29,327 nucleotides of DNA from an uncultured Fretibacterium sp. (GCA_937911045.1 CALEPX010000068.1:1-29327), one strand, 5' to 3'. Positions 16,010 through 25,017 are shown, counted from the stretch's first letter. Notes: a model not told the origin generated them from the sequence alone. Program-made: numbers and translations.

Positions 16010-17266
16010 TTACTCCTCCGTTCTGTGAGTTTGATTGTATCTTCGCACTTTTGCGATTAAGTCGCGATTATATCTGACCCAATCCGTGTCAAATTTCTTC
16101 AGGAACGCGTCAACATTGCCGTTCAGCAAAAACGTTTGAATTTGCGCGTCAACTGCCATTTCTGACGGATAATGATGATCGTGGAAATCCGCAACTTTTC
16201 CCGAGATAATATACTCTCTCATGCCGTCAAGCATCGACGGAAGTTCAAAATCTCCAGTCGCACACGGGACAGCATTCTGCGCGTTAATATATTTCTGAAT
16301 GCTCTCGTGCTTGAACAGGAAATCCAGAACTTCGTAAGCTTCGGATTTATGCGGACAATTCGCCATCACACAGAACATAAGATCTACGCCGGAATTTAGC
16401 GTCTGACCGTCCGGTGAATTGCTGCCGGGCATGACGAACGAGTCGATATTCATGTTTGGATTCACCGACAAAATCTGCGGAACTGCGTAAGAGCCAATCG
16501 TGTACATTGCTGAATCTCCGTTTGCAAAAGCTGTGCAGGCGTCATTATATCCGTAAGCGAACGGGCCATCTTCGCCGTATTTTAGCAGCGCCTGAATTTT
16601 CTCGGCAACTTCACGGTAATTCTCGATGAAAGTCGTATCCCCGGCATTAACTCGTTGACATACATCAGCCGGTGCAAGATCCACAGCGAGTGCGTTCCAT
16701 GGAGCTAAAGTTGTCCAAGTGTCTTTGTATCCGAAATACAACGGTCGAATGCCAGCAGCTTGAATCTGGTCGCAAAGTGCCATAAATTCCAGCCAAGTCT
16801 TCGGAATTTTCCAGCCGTGTTGCTCGAAAATGTCGCGATTATAAAGAACTCCGGCAGCGTTCGCCATGTACGGAACTCCGAAAGTTCCCGGAGTAGGCAC
16901 AAATTCCAGTCCTTCGACTATGTTAATATACGTCTGCTTGATATTCTTGATGCCTGGGTAATCCGAAACGTCTGCTAATAACTCAGCGTCCAGGAAATTC
17001 GAGAAGTCCATATCTCCGCCGATGCCGATTATATCCGGATAATTTTCGCGGATAAATCTGGTTTTCAGGATCGTAATTGCCTGAGTTGGCGATGAAATTT
17101 TCAGGTGAATATTCGTGTGAGTTGCGTTAAATTCGTCCTCAAGCTGCTTGAAAATTTCCAGAGCTTCCTGTTTGTAATGCACGAGTTCGATTTCGACCGG
17201 TGCAGCTGCTGCGATATTGCCGATTAACAACAGCGCAAGAGTTAGCAAGAAAATTTTTCTAATCAT
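16010..17266 (-). CDS. msmE: Sugar ABC transporter substrate-binding protein
   Basis: A 418-residue extracellular solute-binding protein family 1. The signal peptide (IRKIFLLTLALLLIGNI then AAAA-P) is of the plain Sec type without a lipobox Cys, so the protein is likely free in a periplasm. VPYMANAAGVLYNRDIFEQH and WLEFMALCDQIQAAGI are typical hinge and lobe segments. It captures oligosaccharides and hands them to the permease pair. I choose ATG 17266, nine bases after GGAG; the GTG at 17272 is too near that site. It follows the ATPase gene by about 20 bp. Confidence 0.88.
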   Translation of the reverse strand: MIRKIFLLTLALLLIGNIAAAAPVEIELVHYKQEALEIFKQLEDEFNATHTNIHLKISSPTQAITILKTRFIRENYPDIIGIGGDMDFSNFLDAELLADVSDYPGIKNIKQTYINIVEGLEFVPTPGTFGVPYMANAAGVLYNRDIFEQHGWKIPKTWLEFMALCDQIQAAGIRPLYFGYKDTWTTLAPWNALAVDLAPADVCQRVNAGDTTFIENYREVAEKIQALLKYGEDGPFAYGYNDACTAFANGDSAMYTIGSYAVPQILSVNPNMNIDSFVMPGSNSPDGQTLNSGVDLMFCVMANCPHKSEAYEVLDFLFKHESIQKYINAQNAVPCATGDFELPSMLDGMREYIISGKVADFHDHHYPSEMAVDAQIQTFLLNGNVDAFLKKFDTDWVRYNRDLIAKVRRYNQTHRTEE

Positions 17267-17287
17267 GATCACACGCTCCGATCCGGA

Positions 17288-18388
17288 TTAATGCACGATA
17301 GCCAGTTCAGTTTCCTTGTCGAAAACGTGAATCTTGTTCATATCGAACGCGAAACTCACCTCGTCACCGACTGCCGCACGACTTCCCTGACCGACTTTTG
17401 CCGACATAGCTGCGTCTGCGAAATCGAAATACAACAGGACTTCCGAGCCGAGCAATTCGAACACGTTAATCTTTGCCGAGAACGGAGCTGTCAATTTCTG
17501 AAGGCTTTCGACTTTAGCATCGTGAACATTTTCGGGACGAATGCCAGCGATTACGATTTTGTCCTTGTAGCCTTTCTCGCACAGAACCGCTGCCTTTTCC
17601 TCAGGGATAACAAATTCAATTCCGCCAGCTTCGAGTCCTTTGCCGTTGAACGCTGCCTCGAAGAAATTCATCTGCGGAGACCCGATAAATCCTGCGACGA
17701 ACAAATTCCCGGGCTGATTATACAAAACCGTTGGGGAATCGACCTGCTGCATAATTCCGTCTTTCATGACGACAATTCGAGTTCCGAGTGTCATTGCTTC
17801 GGTCTGATCATGCGTAACGTAAATAATCGTTGCCCCGAGACGATCATGTAATCTTGCAATTTCCGCGCGCATTTGGACACGTAATTTTGCGTCGAGATTT
17901 GATAACGGCTCGTCCATCAGGAACACATGCGGATTTCTGACTATAGCACGCCCCATTGCTACACGCTGTCTCTGACCTCCAGAGAGTTGAGCTGGTCTGC
18001 GATCAAGAACTTTCTCAAGCTCCAGAATTTTAGCTGCTTCCCGCACTGCCTTGTCGATCTGATCCTTAGGAGTTTTCTTGAGTTTCAGAGCGAATCCCAT
18101 GTTATCATAAACCGTCATATGCGGGTATAGCGCGTAATTCTGAAATACCATTGCAATATCACGATCTTTTGACTCAACATCATTGACGACGCGATCGCCA
18201 ATTTTCATAACACCGCTGCTGACGTCCTCAAGCCCTGCGATCATTCTGAGTGTCGTGGACTTTCCGCAACCAGAAGGTCCAACGAAAATTATAAATTCCT
18301 TGTCTGCAATCTCCAGATTGAAATCCTTGACTGCTTCGTAACCGTTAGGATATTTTTTCCAGATGTGTTGAAGTGATAATCCTGCCAT
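17288..18388 (-). CDS. msmK: Sugar ABC transporter ATPase, MsmK/UgpC type
   Basis: A 366-residue ATPase. Walker A GPSGCGKST (37-45), Q-loop MVFQNYALYPHMTV, signature LSGGQRQRVAMGRAI, Walker B VFLMDEPLSNLDAKLR and the switch histidine in YVTHDQTEAMTL are all intact. The C-terminal third is the TOBE/MalK regulatory domain (IAGIRPENVHDA). Such ATPases often serve several CUT1 transporters. I choose ATG 18388 because GGAGAG lies six bases upstream; a TTG two codons earlier would be too near. It is the first gene of the alpha-galactoside operon, and is divergent from the AraC-type regulator. Confidence 0.95.
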   Translation of the reverse strand: MAGLSLQHIWKKYPNGYEAVKDFNLEIADKEFIIFVGPSGCGKSTTLRMIAGLEDVSSGVMKIGDRVVNDVESKDRDIAMVFQNYALYPHMTVYDNMGFALKLKKTPKDQIDKAVREAAKILELEKVLDRRPAQLSGGQRQRVAMGRAIVRNPHVFLMDEPLSNLDAKLRVQMRAEIARLHDRLGATIIYVTHDQTEAMTLGTRIVVMKDGIMQQVDSPTVLYNQPGNLFVAGFIGSPQMNFFEAAFNGKGLEAGGIEFVIPEEKAAVLCEKGYKDKIVIAGIRPENVHDAKVESLQKLTAPFSAKINVFELLGSEVLLYFDFADAAMSAKVGQGSRAAVGDEVSFAFDMNKIHVFDKETELAIVH

Positions 18389-18452
18389 GAACAACTCTCC
18401 TTTATGAATTAATATTTGCGAATATTCTAGAATTTTCCGGCGGAATTATGAA

Positions 18453-18485
18453 TAGCATAAAATCAAATTTTTTGCCATTATGCTA
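18453..18485. promoter_or_regulatory. Inverted-repeat operator in the msmK/araC promoter region
   Basis: TAGCATAA at 18453-18460 and its exact complement TTATGCTA at 18478-18485 form an 8-bp inverted repeat centred at 18469. A further direct TAGCAT lies at 18514-18519. A TATAAT hexamer at 18484-18489 overlaps the right arm and could be the -10 box of the regulator gene. Half-sites spaced about 25 bp apart (two to three helical turns) suit binding by a dimeric AraC-type protein. Binding by the adjacent regulator is inference. Confidence 0.5.
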
Positions 18486-18550
18486 TAATAAACGTGATTT
18501 CGAAAAAAATTGCTAGCATTGCGATAAAAAAATAATTCAGGGGAGTTAAT

Positions 18551-19390
18551 ATGCACGAGATAATTTTTTCTGTGTTTCATAATCAGAGCTTCGTTGACTT
18601 GGGACTGTATCAATTCGGTATGGAAGCTTGCAGACCCGGACATTTATTCGGACCGGCACGCCGTCAGCATTACTTGTTTCATTACGTGCTTTCTGGTGAG
18701 GGACAATTATTTTCGGACGATTCGCGCAATCATACGAACACTTGGAAAATTCATAGCGGCGAGGGGTTCTTGATATTTCCGGGGCAAGTGAACACGTACG
18801 TTGCTGACATGCAAGATCCTTGGGAATATACTTGGCTGGAATTTGACGGACTTCGGGTTAATCAAGCGTTGGAACTTGCGGGATTTTCGCTTGATCAGCC
18901 GGTTTATCACGCGAAATCTCAGGAACTCGGCGACAAATTAAGCTCCGAAATGCTTTACATCGTTCACAATAAGAATTTATCGCAATTCAATTTAATCGGA
19001 CACTTGTATTTATTCATGGACTATCTGACATTGTCGGCGGAGAACGCGATCAAAATCGAGAGCGGCAATCTGAGAGATTTTTACGTTCGTGAGGCGATTG
19101 CTTACATTGAGAAGAATTTTCAGAAAGACATTTCCGTTGAGAATATTGCTGCTGCACTCAATCTTAACCGGAGTTATTTCGGGAAAATATTCAAACTTGT
19201 GACCGGCAAAACTCCGCAACAGTTTCTGATGAATTACCGCATGGTCAAAGCTGCCGAGATGCTGAAACTCACGCAGAAAACTATCAACGAGATTGGCAAC
19301 GCTGTTGGTTATGCGAATCAGATGCACTTTTCCCGGGCGTTCAAGAAAATATACTCGATTTCACCGCGAATTTGGCGCAACAAGAATTGA
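18551..19390 (+). CDS. AraC-family regulator of the alpha-galactoside operon
   Basis: A 279-residue transcription factor with an N-terminal cupin-like sensor (about 1-160, including RQHYLFHYVLSGEGQLF and the GFLIFPGQ strand) and a C-terminal double helix-turn-helix (about 180-279: AIAYIEKNFQKDISVENIAA, LNRSYFGKIFKLVTGKTP, then the second helix pair ending GYANQMHFSRAFKK and SPRIWR). It resembles MsmR/RafR activators that sense melibiose or raffinose. AGGGGAG stands five bases before ATG. It is divergent from msmK, across an inverted repeat it may bind. It is the last intact host-like gene before the decayed stretch. Confidence 0.9.
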   Translation: MHEIIFSVFHNQSFVDLGLYQFGMEACRPGHLFGPARRQHYLFHYVLSGEGQLFSDDSRNHTNTWKIHSGEGFLIFPGQVNTYVADMQDPWEYTWLEFDGLRVNQALELAGFSLDQPVYHAKSQELGDKLSSEMLYIVHNKNLSQFNLIGHLYLFMDYLTLSAENAIKIESGNLRDFYVREAIAYIEKNFQKDISVENIAAALNLNRSYFGKIFKLVTGKTPQQFLMNYRMVKAAEMLKLTQKTINEIGNAVGYANQMHFSRAFKKIYSISPRIWRNKN

Positions 19391-19601
19391 TTCAGGTTCG
19401 ATGAGTTCTATGATTTCGATTGGCAGGAAAAATAGCGAGATGATTTATGATGATTGATAACTGATAACGACTTGGCTGAGATTTCTGTGAATTTCTGGGA
19501 TTTGAGCTGGAATGACAGGCGTAGATTTTTGCCACACGAGACTGGTTTGTTGTTTTAACTCACGAATGCGTCAGGCTACACGCGATCATCAAAGCGTACA
19601 T
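19391..19601. other. Non-coding boundary segment
   Basis: 211 bp between the regulator and the first gene of the decayed region. I see no gene, hairpin terminator, tRNA or clear repeat. It contains no recognised insertion-sequence end. The change in gene style and coding density lies here, so it is the likely left boundary of the acquired segment. Confidence 0.4.
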
Positions 19602-20087
19602 TCACGTATTGAACAGTGCCGCACTTGATGGCGTGTTCGAGTTGTGTTTCATTGACTCTTCCACCAACCGACCGTATGCTCCCATTGTGAAAGCAATATC
19701 GCTGCTACGGATGGAAAGCAGCTTCATTCCGAGTTCGATTTTCAGCGATTTCATCATTTCATCCGTCATAGCAATTTGCCCATCATTCGAAATGTCCACC
19801 CACGCATAGGAACGCCCCTTGTATTTGATAAAAGCACCTTGCTCCGCAGTATATTCTTTTAATTCCGGTGTATCGGTCAATATGTGTCCAAGTTTTGATG
19901 GTTTGAGCAGTCCCTTCCGTGTAACACAGAATCCACCCGTGCTTTTGCTTCCCGTAAACAGATAAACTTTTCCTTCAACCGTGATATCGTACTCTTCGAT
20001 AGCTTGTTTCGGAAATTGGAGAATCCCATTTTCTCGTAGCAGAGATTTACCAAATATGAATTTACCGCCTTTATTCATCTGTGGCAT
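19602..20087 (-). CDS. Protein with two AbrB-like segments
   Basis: A 161-residue cytoplasmic protein. Two halves each look like a swapped-hairpin AbrB motif: GILQFPKQAIEEYDITVEGK (about 20-40) and GQIAMTDEMMKSLKIELGMK (about 103-122). The second is followed by LLSIRSSDIAFTMGAYG. AbrB-like folds often bind DNA, but this protein could equally be a ligand-sensing partner. The start has GGAG nine bases upstream, embedded in the end of the GyrI-like gene, so the two are translationally coupled. The frame is intact although its upstream partner is broken. Its tail after about residue 145 is low in complexity and could be altered. The family name is not known to me. Confidence 0.6.
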   Translation of the reverse strand: MPQMNKGGKFIFGKSLLRENGILQFPKQAIEEYDITVEGKVYLFTGSKSTGGFCVTRKGLLKPSKLGHILTDTPELKEYTAEQGAFIKYKGRSYAWVDISNDGQIAMTDEMMKSLKIELGMKLLSIRSSDIAFTMGAYGRLVEESMKHNSNTPSSAALFNT

Positions 20088-20093
20088 TATCGC

Positions 20094-20732
20094 TCACTCC
20101 TGTTTTTTTCTTATCGGGTGCCGAATTACAGTCTTCAACTTTTCGGGAGCAACTTTTCTGGCATCACTCAGATAAATCTCATGATGAAGCCGCTGTTCGG
20201 TAATATCCAGAACATAGCCTTGTTCCTCCATATGCTTGTGCATCAGTTCCACCGTTGCAGGCTCATCGTCATACGAACCGATATGCATACACTGTACGCA
20301 GAGTCCCTCCTTGACGGTCAGATACTCGACAGCAGAAAAGTCCGTTTTTTTCTTTGCTGTTGCTTCATTAACCGCCCAGTCAAACTCTTCATTTGAGACG
20401 AACTCCGGAAGACGGATCGCGGAGATTCAATGAAAATCCTCCTTATGTGCATAGTCAAAGCCTTCCACACCCGGCTGCCACCAGAATCCCTCCAGCGGCG
20501 GAACGGAATACTGGAAAAAGCCGGGAATCTGATGTTCCGTCTTATAGCTCATTTTCAGGGTATAAGCTATGCCGTAGAGTAGTCCGATAGCTATCTTGTA
20601 TTCTCCGTCTTCTTGCTTGGGATCGCCCTTGCCTCTGACAGCGATATAGTTCATGGTCGGAACCGTCACGATAGATGGTTTGTTCTTTGGCGTATAAAAC
20701 TCCTTGTATTCCTTCTTAAAATCAAAAGCCAT
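20094..20732 (-). pseudogene. GyrI-like small-molecule-binding protein, broken by one TGA
   Basis: One continuous frame of about 212 codons with a single in-frame TGA at 20427-20429. The first part starts MAFDFKKEYKEFYTPKNKP and includes VPTMNYIAVRGKGDP, typical of GyrI-like/SOUL-fold effector domains; the second continues without a shift as IRLPEFVSNEEFDWAVNEA, ending KVAPEKLKTVIRHPIR. The TGA follows EDFH, where relatives carry HWIS, so a TGG Trp codon has become TGA. Start ATG 20732 has GGAG eight bases before it. Proteins of this kind bind drugs or metabolites. Readthrough is possible but not likely, as TGA serves as a stop elsewhere in the window. Confidence 0.8.
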
Positions 20733-20734
20733 TT

Positions 20735-20914
20735 TCACTTCTCCTTATGAACCGTTATAATTGTGTAGCTGCTGGCATTTAATGTGATGATACATCCATC
20801 AATCCGGGCATACCAGTTCTTGCGCTCTTGCTTCTGGTTTTGAAGCAGTGGCGATGCATAACAGTTGAGTGCTAATTGCTTTGTGCCTTCATATTCGCTC
20901 TTATGGAGGTACAT
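20735..20914 (-). CDS. Short DUF3781-like protein or fragment
   Basis: A 59-codon frame from ATG 20914 to TGA 20735-20737. Its second half, RKNWYARIDGCIITLNASS followed by YTIITVHKEK, matches the C-terminal pattern of DUF3781 proteins (KNWY, CIIT-N, SYTIITAHK). The first part, MYLHKSEYEGTKQLALNC, is less typical, and full DUF3781 proteins are longer, so this is probably a 5'-truncated gene. It ends just before the GyrI-like start, an arrangement suggesting one transcript in the donor genome. No good ribosome binding site is seen at its ATG. Function unknown. Confidence 0.5.
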   Translation of the reverse strand: MYLHKSEYEGTKQLALNCYASPLLQNQKQERKNWYARIDGCIITLNASSYTIITVHKEK

Positions 20915-20966
20915 AGCAAATGAAATAAGTGGGAGGTATTGAAATTTTCAGGGTGCTGTAGAGGCT

Positions 20967-21578
20967 TTAGAACTTCCGCCACACCATTTTATTAACAACG
21001 CCAACATAGGACTGGATGATACGAACAACTTTATCGCTAACATTAGTATCCACATAGTCCGGAACCGGAATGCCCAAATCGCCGTTCTTGACCATATCAA
21101 CGGCGAGCTCTACAGATTGGAGTAATCCAACTGTGTCAATACCGGACAGAACAAAGCAGCCCTTGTCGAGTGCTTCCGAACGCTCCGTGCTCGTTCTGAT
21201 GCGTACCGCCGGAATCGGGTGACCGATGGAAAGGTAGAAGCTGCTCTCTTCGGGAAGCGTTCCGGAGTCGGACACAACAGCATACGCATTCATCTGCAGT
21301 CAGTTATAATCATGGAACCCCAGCGGTTCATGTGCGATGATGCGAGGATCAAGCTTAAAGCCAGACGCCTTCAGCCTCTTCCGACTTCTCGGATGGCAAG
21401 AGTACAGAATCGGCATGTCGTAGTTCTGGCCTGTATGCCAAAGCTGGGTATCAAAGTACTTTCTGCACTTAGTAATGACCGCGGCAAGGCGTATAATCTC
21501 AGACCTCGTGCCGACGATAATTGCCAGTTTTATTTTTCCGTTGTTCTTCCATTCCGGGTAAGTAGGATTCGTTGACAT
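20967..21578 (-). pseudogene. wecB: UDP-GlcNAc 2-epimerase (WecB type) with internal deletion
   Basis: The start at 21578 (GGAG nine bases upstream) gives KLAIIVGTRSEIIRLAAVI, the family N-terminus, with Ser where Pro is usual (GTRPEI). At HTGQNYD the sequence jumps directly to MPILYSCHPRSRKRL, which normally lies about 170 residues further on, so the middle with much of the active site is gone. An in-frame TGA at 21300-21302 (after EPLGFHDYN) replaces a sense codon; the frame then resumes with MNAYAVVSDSGTLPEESSFY and runs to KMVWRKF. The intact enzyme makes UDP-ManNAc or a related sugar for polysaccharides. This copy cannot be active. Confidence 0.88.
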
Positions 21579-21591
21579 GATTTATTTCTCC

Positions 21592-21618
21592 TATCGACTA
21601 TCGACATCTATCGACATC
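21592..21618. repeat. Short tandem repeat TATCGACATC
   Basis: TATCGAC (21592-21598) followed by two full copies of TATCGACATC (21599-21608 and 21609-21618). It lies just upstream of the wecB remnant start. It could be a slippage product or a protein-binding array. Confidence 0.7.
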
Positions 21619-21692
21619 TAACCACTACAGATCGTTTGAAAATAGACCTGAGTGGGGTGATTTCTTATCATGAGGGCTTATGACCACAGGGT

Positions 21693-21724
21693 GTAGATAA
21701 GATCTTCTGTAGATAAGATCTTCA
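21693..21724. repeat. 16-bp tandem repeat with AAGATCTT core
   Basis: GTAGATAAGATCTTCT at 21693-21708 is followed at once by GTAGATAAGATCTTCA at 21709-21724. Each copy contains the palindrome AAGATCTT. It sits in a gene-free gap between the wecB and Avs-like remnants. Confidence 0.75.
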
Positions 21725-21744
21725 GTAGCCATGCTCTCTGGTTT

Positions 21745-21863
21745 GATTTCCTATCTTGATTGGCACCCTTCGGGCGTTAGTTACACGCTTGTGAGTCGGC
21801 TTCTGTTGGCGCGCAGCACCCGTGTGGACATCGGCGAAGCGAAGCGGGGCCGCGGATGTTCGT
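21745..21863. other. GC-rich insert of unknown origin at the end of the NTPase remnant
   Basis: About 120 bp of distinctly GC-rich DNA set in AT-rich surroundings, holding the small hairpin CCCTTCGGG and runs such as CGAAGCGAAGCGGGGCCGCGG. The Avs-like protein sequence stops being family-like at its left flank (after YDAESHRI), so this appears to be joined or inserted there. It may be the end of a mobile element or part of a structured RNA. I cannot identify it. Confidence 0.4.
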
Positions 21864-24547
21864 AATTCTATGACTCTCTGCATCATACCCTCCAACATGA
21901 CTATCATTATCACCAAAAAGATCCTCCGTACATCCAAGATCGTTGATTATATGATAGACAGCATAGTTGAACATTTTATACATATCAACATCAAAGCTTG
22001 AGAGCGCACTCTGGAAAACGTACCGTCCGAAGTCTCCGTATCCGCCCATTTTCTCAATCCGCATAGACATGACCAAACGAAGCATCGCGCCTTCATAATC
22101 TTTATCTCCATAATTCTGATCATCTATTTCCGGTATCGGATCGGAATCATATGGTGGAATAATTTTCTCTCTCTATTAATTATCCCTTCATTACCTGGTT
22201 CTTCTGCGAGGAACTTCTCAATAATCAACCTTGCATAATCCCGGAATAGAATATCCGGATAAACCTTATCCTGATAAAACACAGTTTCATAAATGTATTC
22301 GGCGAGTTCCTTTAGGCTTCCGGTCGTTCTCTTACAACATGCACCAAACATCACACTATATAGCCTTTGAAGCACATATGGATCATTAACATCTTTATAC
22401 TTCTCCAGAAGCGGTTTGCATAGGTCGCAATATCCCTTCAATATTTCAATCATAGCCTTAGATGTATTGTCCCGTAGCCATCGATTTGTCGATGTGAGAA
22501 TCCATGCAAAAAGGGTAAGGAGAAGCTCAATCTGCTTCTCGTTTTTGACATCAAGCTTTTCACCCTGGTCATACATTTGAACCAATTGGACAATACGATC
22601 AGACTCATCCCAAGTCAGTTTATTGATATAGAAAGTCCACAAGTGATCTCTACGGTTCATTTGATCATATGCAAAATACAGTTTTTCCGTATTATCAAAT
22701 GTGGCATCATGTAATATGTTCTCTTTTATAAGGCACGAAATATATGGTGGCGGAGTTAAGCCATACTCTGTCCAATAACTTAGTTTTGATAGTCTGGCTT
22801 TGAAATCGTCCGCTCGTCATGAGTCACTAAATACTCTGCAATTTGTGCAATCAAAGGTCTGAGCAGATCATCATTTGCACTGTATCATAGTCTTCTAAGA
22901 TTATCTTTTTGCATTTGCCTTTTCAATTAACCGTTCATAAAGAGTTGGTAAGCTCACCTCTTCCCCATTATATGTTTTGCAATATAATGTCAGGAAAAGA
23001 GGATTCGACATCTCATATCCAAAATACTCAAGCGGAGTAAAAGGAATATTATAATGATTGAGGAATTCTCGGATAGCTACAATGCTATTATCCTCAAAAC
23101 CACGATGATTTATTCTTACGATATCATCTTCTCCATTAATCATCGAATCGGGGAGTACTAACTTTTCATATTCAGATCTGTAAGAAACCACCAACCTGAC
23201 CATATGTGCTTTCTTTATCTTATCAGCAATCAATGGAAGGCCTGTCTTCCACACTTTTTTATTCCAAGTCTCATTAAGGGCATAAATAAAAACAGGAACT
23301 ATGCAATTATTCTTTTCACCGATGGTTTCCAGAACATCTATTAACTCTTCAAAACTGAAGTCAATTCTTAGGTTATTAATAATCTGTTCCTGGATTGGAT
23401 TATCCGTAAAATAGATTCCTGCTACCAGTAATAAAGCCGTTCTATTCACATCAAGCAATGTTTTTATTTTGGTTGCTAATAGCTGTGACTTACCCGTTCC
23501 AGCCCTGCCACTAAGAAGCATTACTTGACCTTGCAGAAGCGAGCGTTCCCTATCATTAATAGTGATTGTGTCCGGCAAATCTATAAGTACAGTAAGATCA
23601 TATATTTGGCATCCAATATCATGTACCTTCTCAAGTGCCTTGCTTTTCTCTTCCTTGCTCCCAGCATTATTATAAGCATTGTCATAAGCTTCTTCTTGTT
23701 GTCTTTTAAGTTGCTTTACAGCTTCATCAAATTTGTCAAAGTCGACTTGTATCTGCTGTTTTACTATACCCTCCCATTTCAAAGCAGTGTACAGAGATTC
23801 CGTATCTACATCTGATAAGCTTAAGATAATTTCGCGTAGGTCATATAAGTATGTCCTATACTGATCTCGCCTCCAATACAGTTTATCTATCTCTTCCAGA
23901 AGATTCCTCTTCTTTGCATTTAAATATTCCGCAGCTCTTTGGTCGTGCACAAAAAGTGAAAGCTCATCCAGAAATTCTGTTTCAACATTGAATCCTCTGT
24001 TATAGCGTTCTCCCAGATCATCATACATGTGGTTAGCATGTGCAACAAACCATTCGAAATTAATCGTGTGATTACAAAAATAATAGAGTCCCAGATAAGG
24101 GTATTTGTTACTGACAAGATCAAGAATAGCTGTATCTGTGATCAACTGAAGCTCTATACTGTGCTTCTTCAGCAGATTAACGGTGTCTACAAATGTTTTA
24201 GCTGTACTTGTAATTGGCTTATTACAGAAGAGATAGACAAGATCAACACGTCCATTTTTCCCAGTGTAATATGTCACTGTTTTTTCAGCGGCTTCCTTAA
24301 TTTGAGCGTATTTTACTGAATCGTCAAAAAATTTTGCCTGGAAACCTATCCACAATTGCCTGCTTTCATCAAAGATAGGTTCAGCTTCAAGTCCATAGTT
24401 ATTCGGATTTGAATGCAGGTATTTGAACTGCTTATTCTCGGAAAGGTTCTCATTTGCAAATAACTGGCGGCATAGATCTTCAAACTTAAAGCGAACGCCA
24501 CGAGCATCTTGATTATACGTTCTAAAACTATCCCAGTTGATTTGCAT
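21864..24547 (-). pseudogene. Avs-like STAND NTPase with N-terminal nuclease domain, decayed
   Basis: The first 548 codons (24547 to 22901) are open. Residues 17-110 look like a PD-(D/E)XK, Mrr/Cap4-type nuclease: FKFEDLCRQLF, LEAEP, GFQAKFF (Gln70, Lys72). A coiled linker (about 205-310) precedes the P-loop LLSGRAGTGKSQLLA (345-359) and VPVFIYALNET (417-427), where STAND NTPases have DALNE; Tyr422 replaces the Asp. After 22901 the protein carries on in other frames: ANDDLLRPLIAQIAEYLVTH, then SYWTEYGLTPPPYIS, then 22660-22124, then GAMLRLVMSMRIEKMGGYGD. Breaks are near 22910, 22870, 22800 and 22166-22174. The C-terminus is lost at about 21863. Intact Avs proteins sense phage proteins and cut DNA. 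Confidence 0.78.
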
Positions 24548-24585
24548 AATGTTCTGACCTCTTTTCCGTACAATATGGTTTGGAT

Positions 24586-24705
24586 TTAGTGTGGTCTGGG
24601 AGCCCTAGGAGTCCGCCATACATGCTTAACGCCTTCAGCCTTGTCCGTGATTGCTCTCGCGGCTACGAACCACACAAACTCCTGTAGGAGATCCTGCCTG
24701 AACCA
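24586..24705 (-). pseudogene. Possible C-terminal remnant upstream of the NTPase
   Basis: A 39-codon open stretch ending at TAA 24586-24588, reading LLQEFVWFVAARAITDKAEG and then VKHVWRTPRAPRPH. It has protein-like composition and ends 38 bp before the NTPase start, as the last part of an upstream operon gene would. The same DNA contains a CTCCTGTAGGAG palindrome and a TGTGGT/ACCACA inverted pair, so a non-coding explanation is also open. Family not recognised. Confidence 0.25.
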
Positions 24706-24756
24706 TCATAAGTGTATTTTGCACTTTTCTCATATGTTACTGCAATTCGTCCTCTA

Positions 24757-25015
24757 TCAAACAGAATTTGCTCCTGTCACAATGTAACCGATCTCTGGCT
24801 TCAGCGTTTTTATAGTGACTTTCACGCTGATCGTTGCTACTTTCTTTTGATTCTTAATGTATTGCTCTGCCTCTTCTTTTGTGAATTCGCCTGTAATACC
24901 ACTAAGCACTTTAATCCTGTATTTTCCAGTATCCTCAACATATTCGACATCATTATCCGTATCGAGCGAAGAATCAAATACAGAAACGGAAATATCCCTT
25001 ATGGCAATTTTAAGT
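24757..25015 (-). pseudogene. 3' end of an unrecognised gene
   Basis: A minus-strand frame with a natural-looking C-terminus: IRDISVSVFDSSLDTDNDVE, then KYRIKVLSGITGEFTKEEAE, ending EIGYIVTGANSV. Upstream of about 25,015 the frame runs into DNA that is clearly antisense to a methyltransferase gene, so the N-terminus has been lost at a join. Charged, beta-rich and without membrane segments. Function unknown. Confidence 0.45.
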
Positions 25016-25017
25016 GA

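Noticed and set aside
24549..24756. Retron-type or other structured RNA ahead of the NTPase gene
   Set aside because: A CTCCTGTAGGAG palindrome and a TGTGGT/ACCACA pair exist, but no reverse transcriptase gene or conserved RNA core is present.
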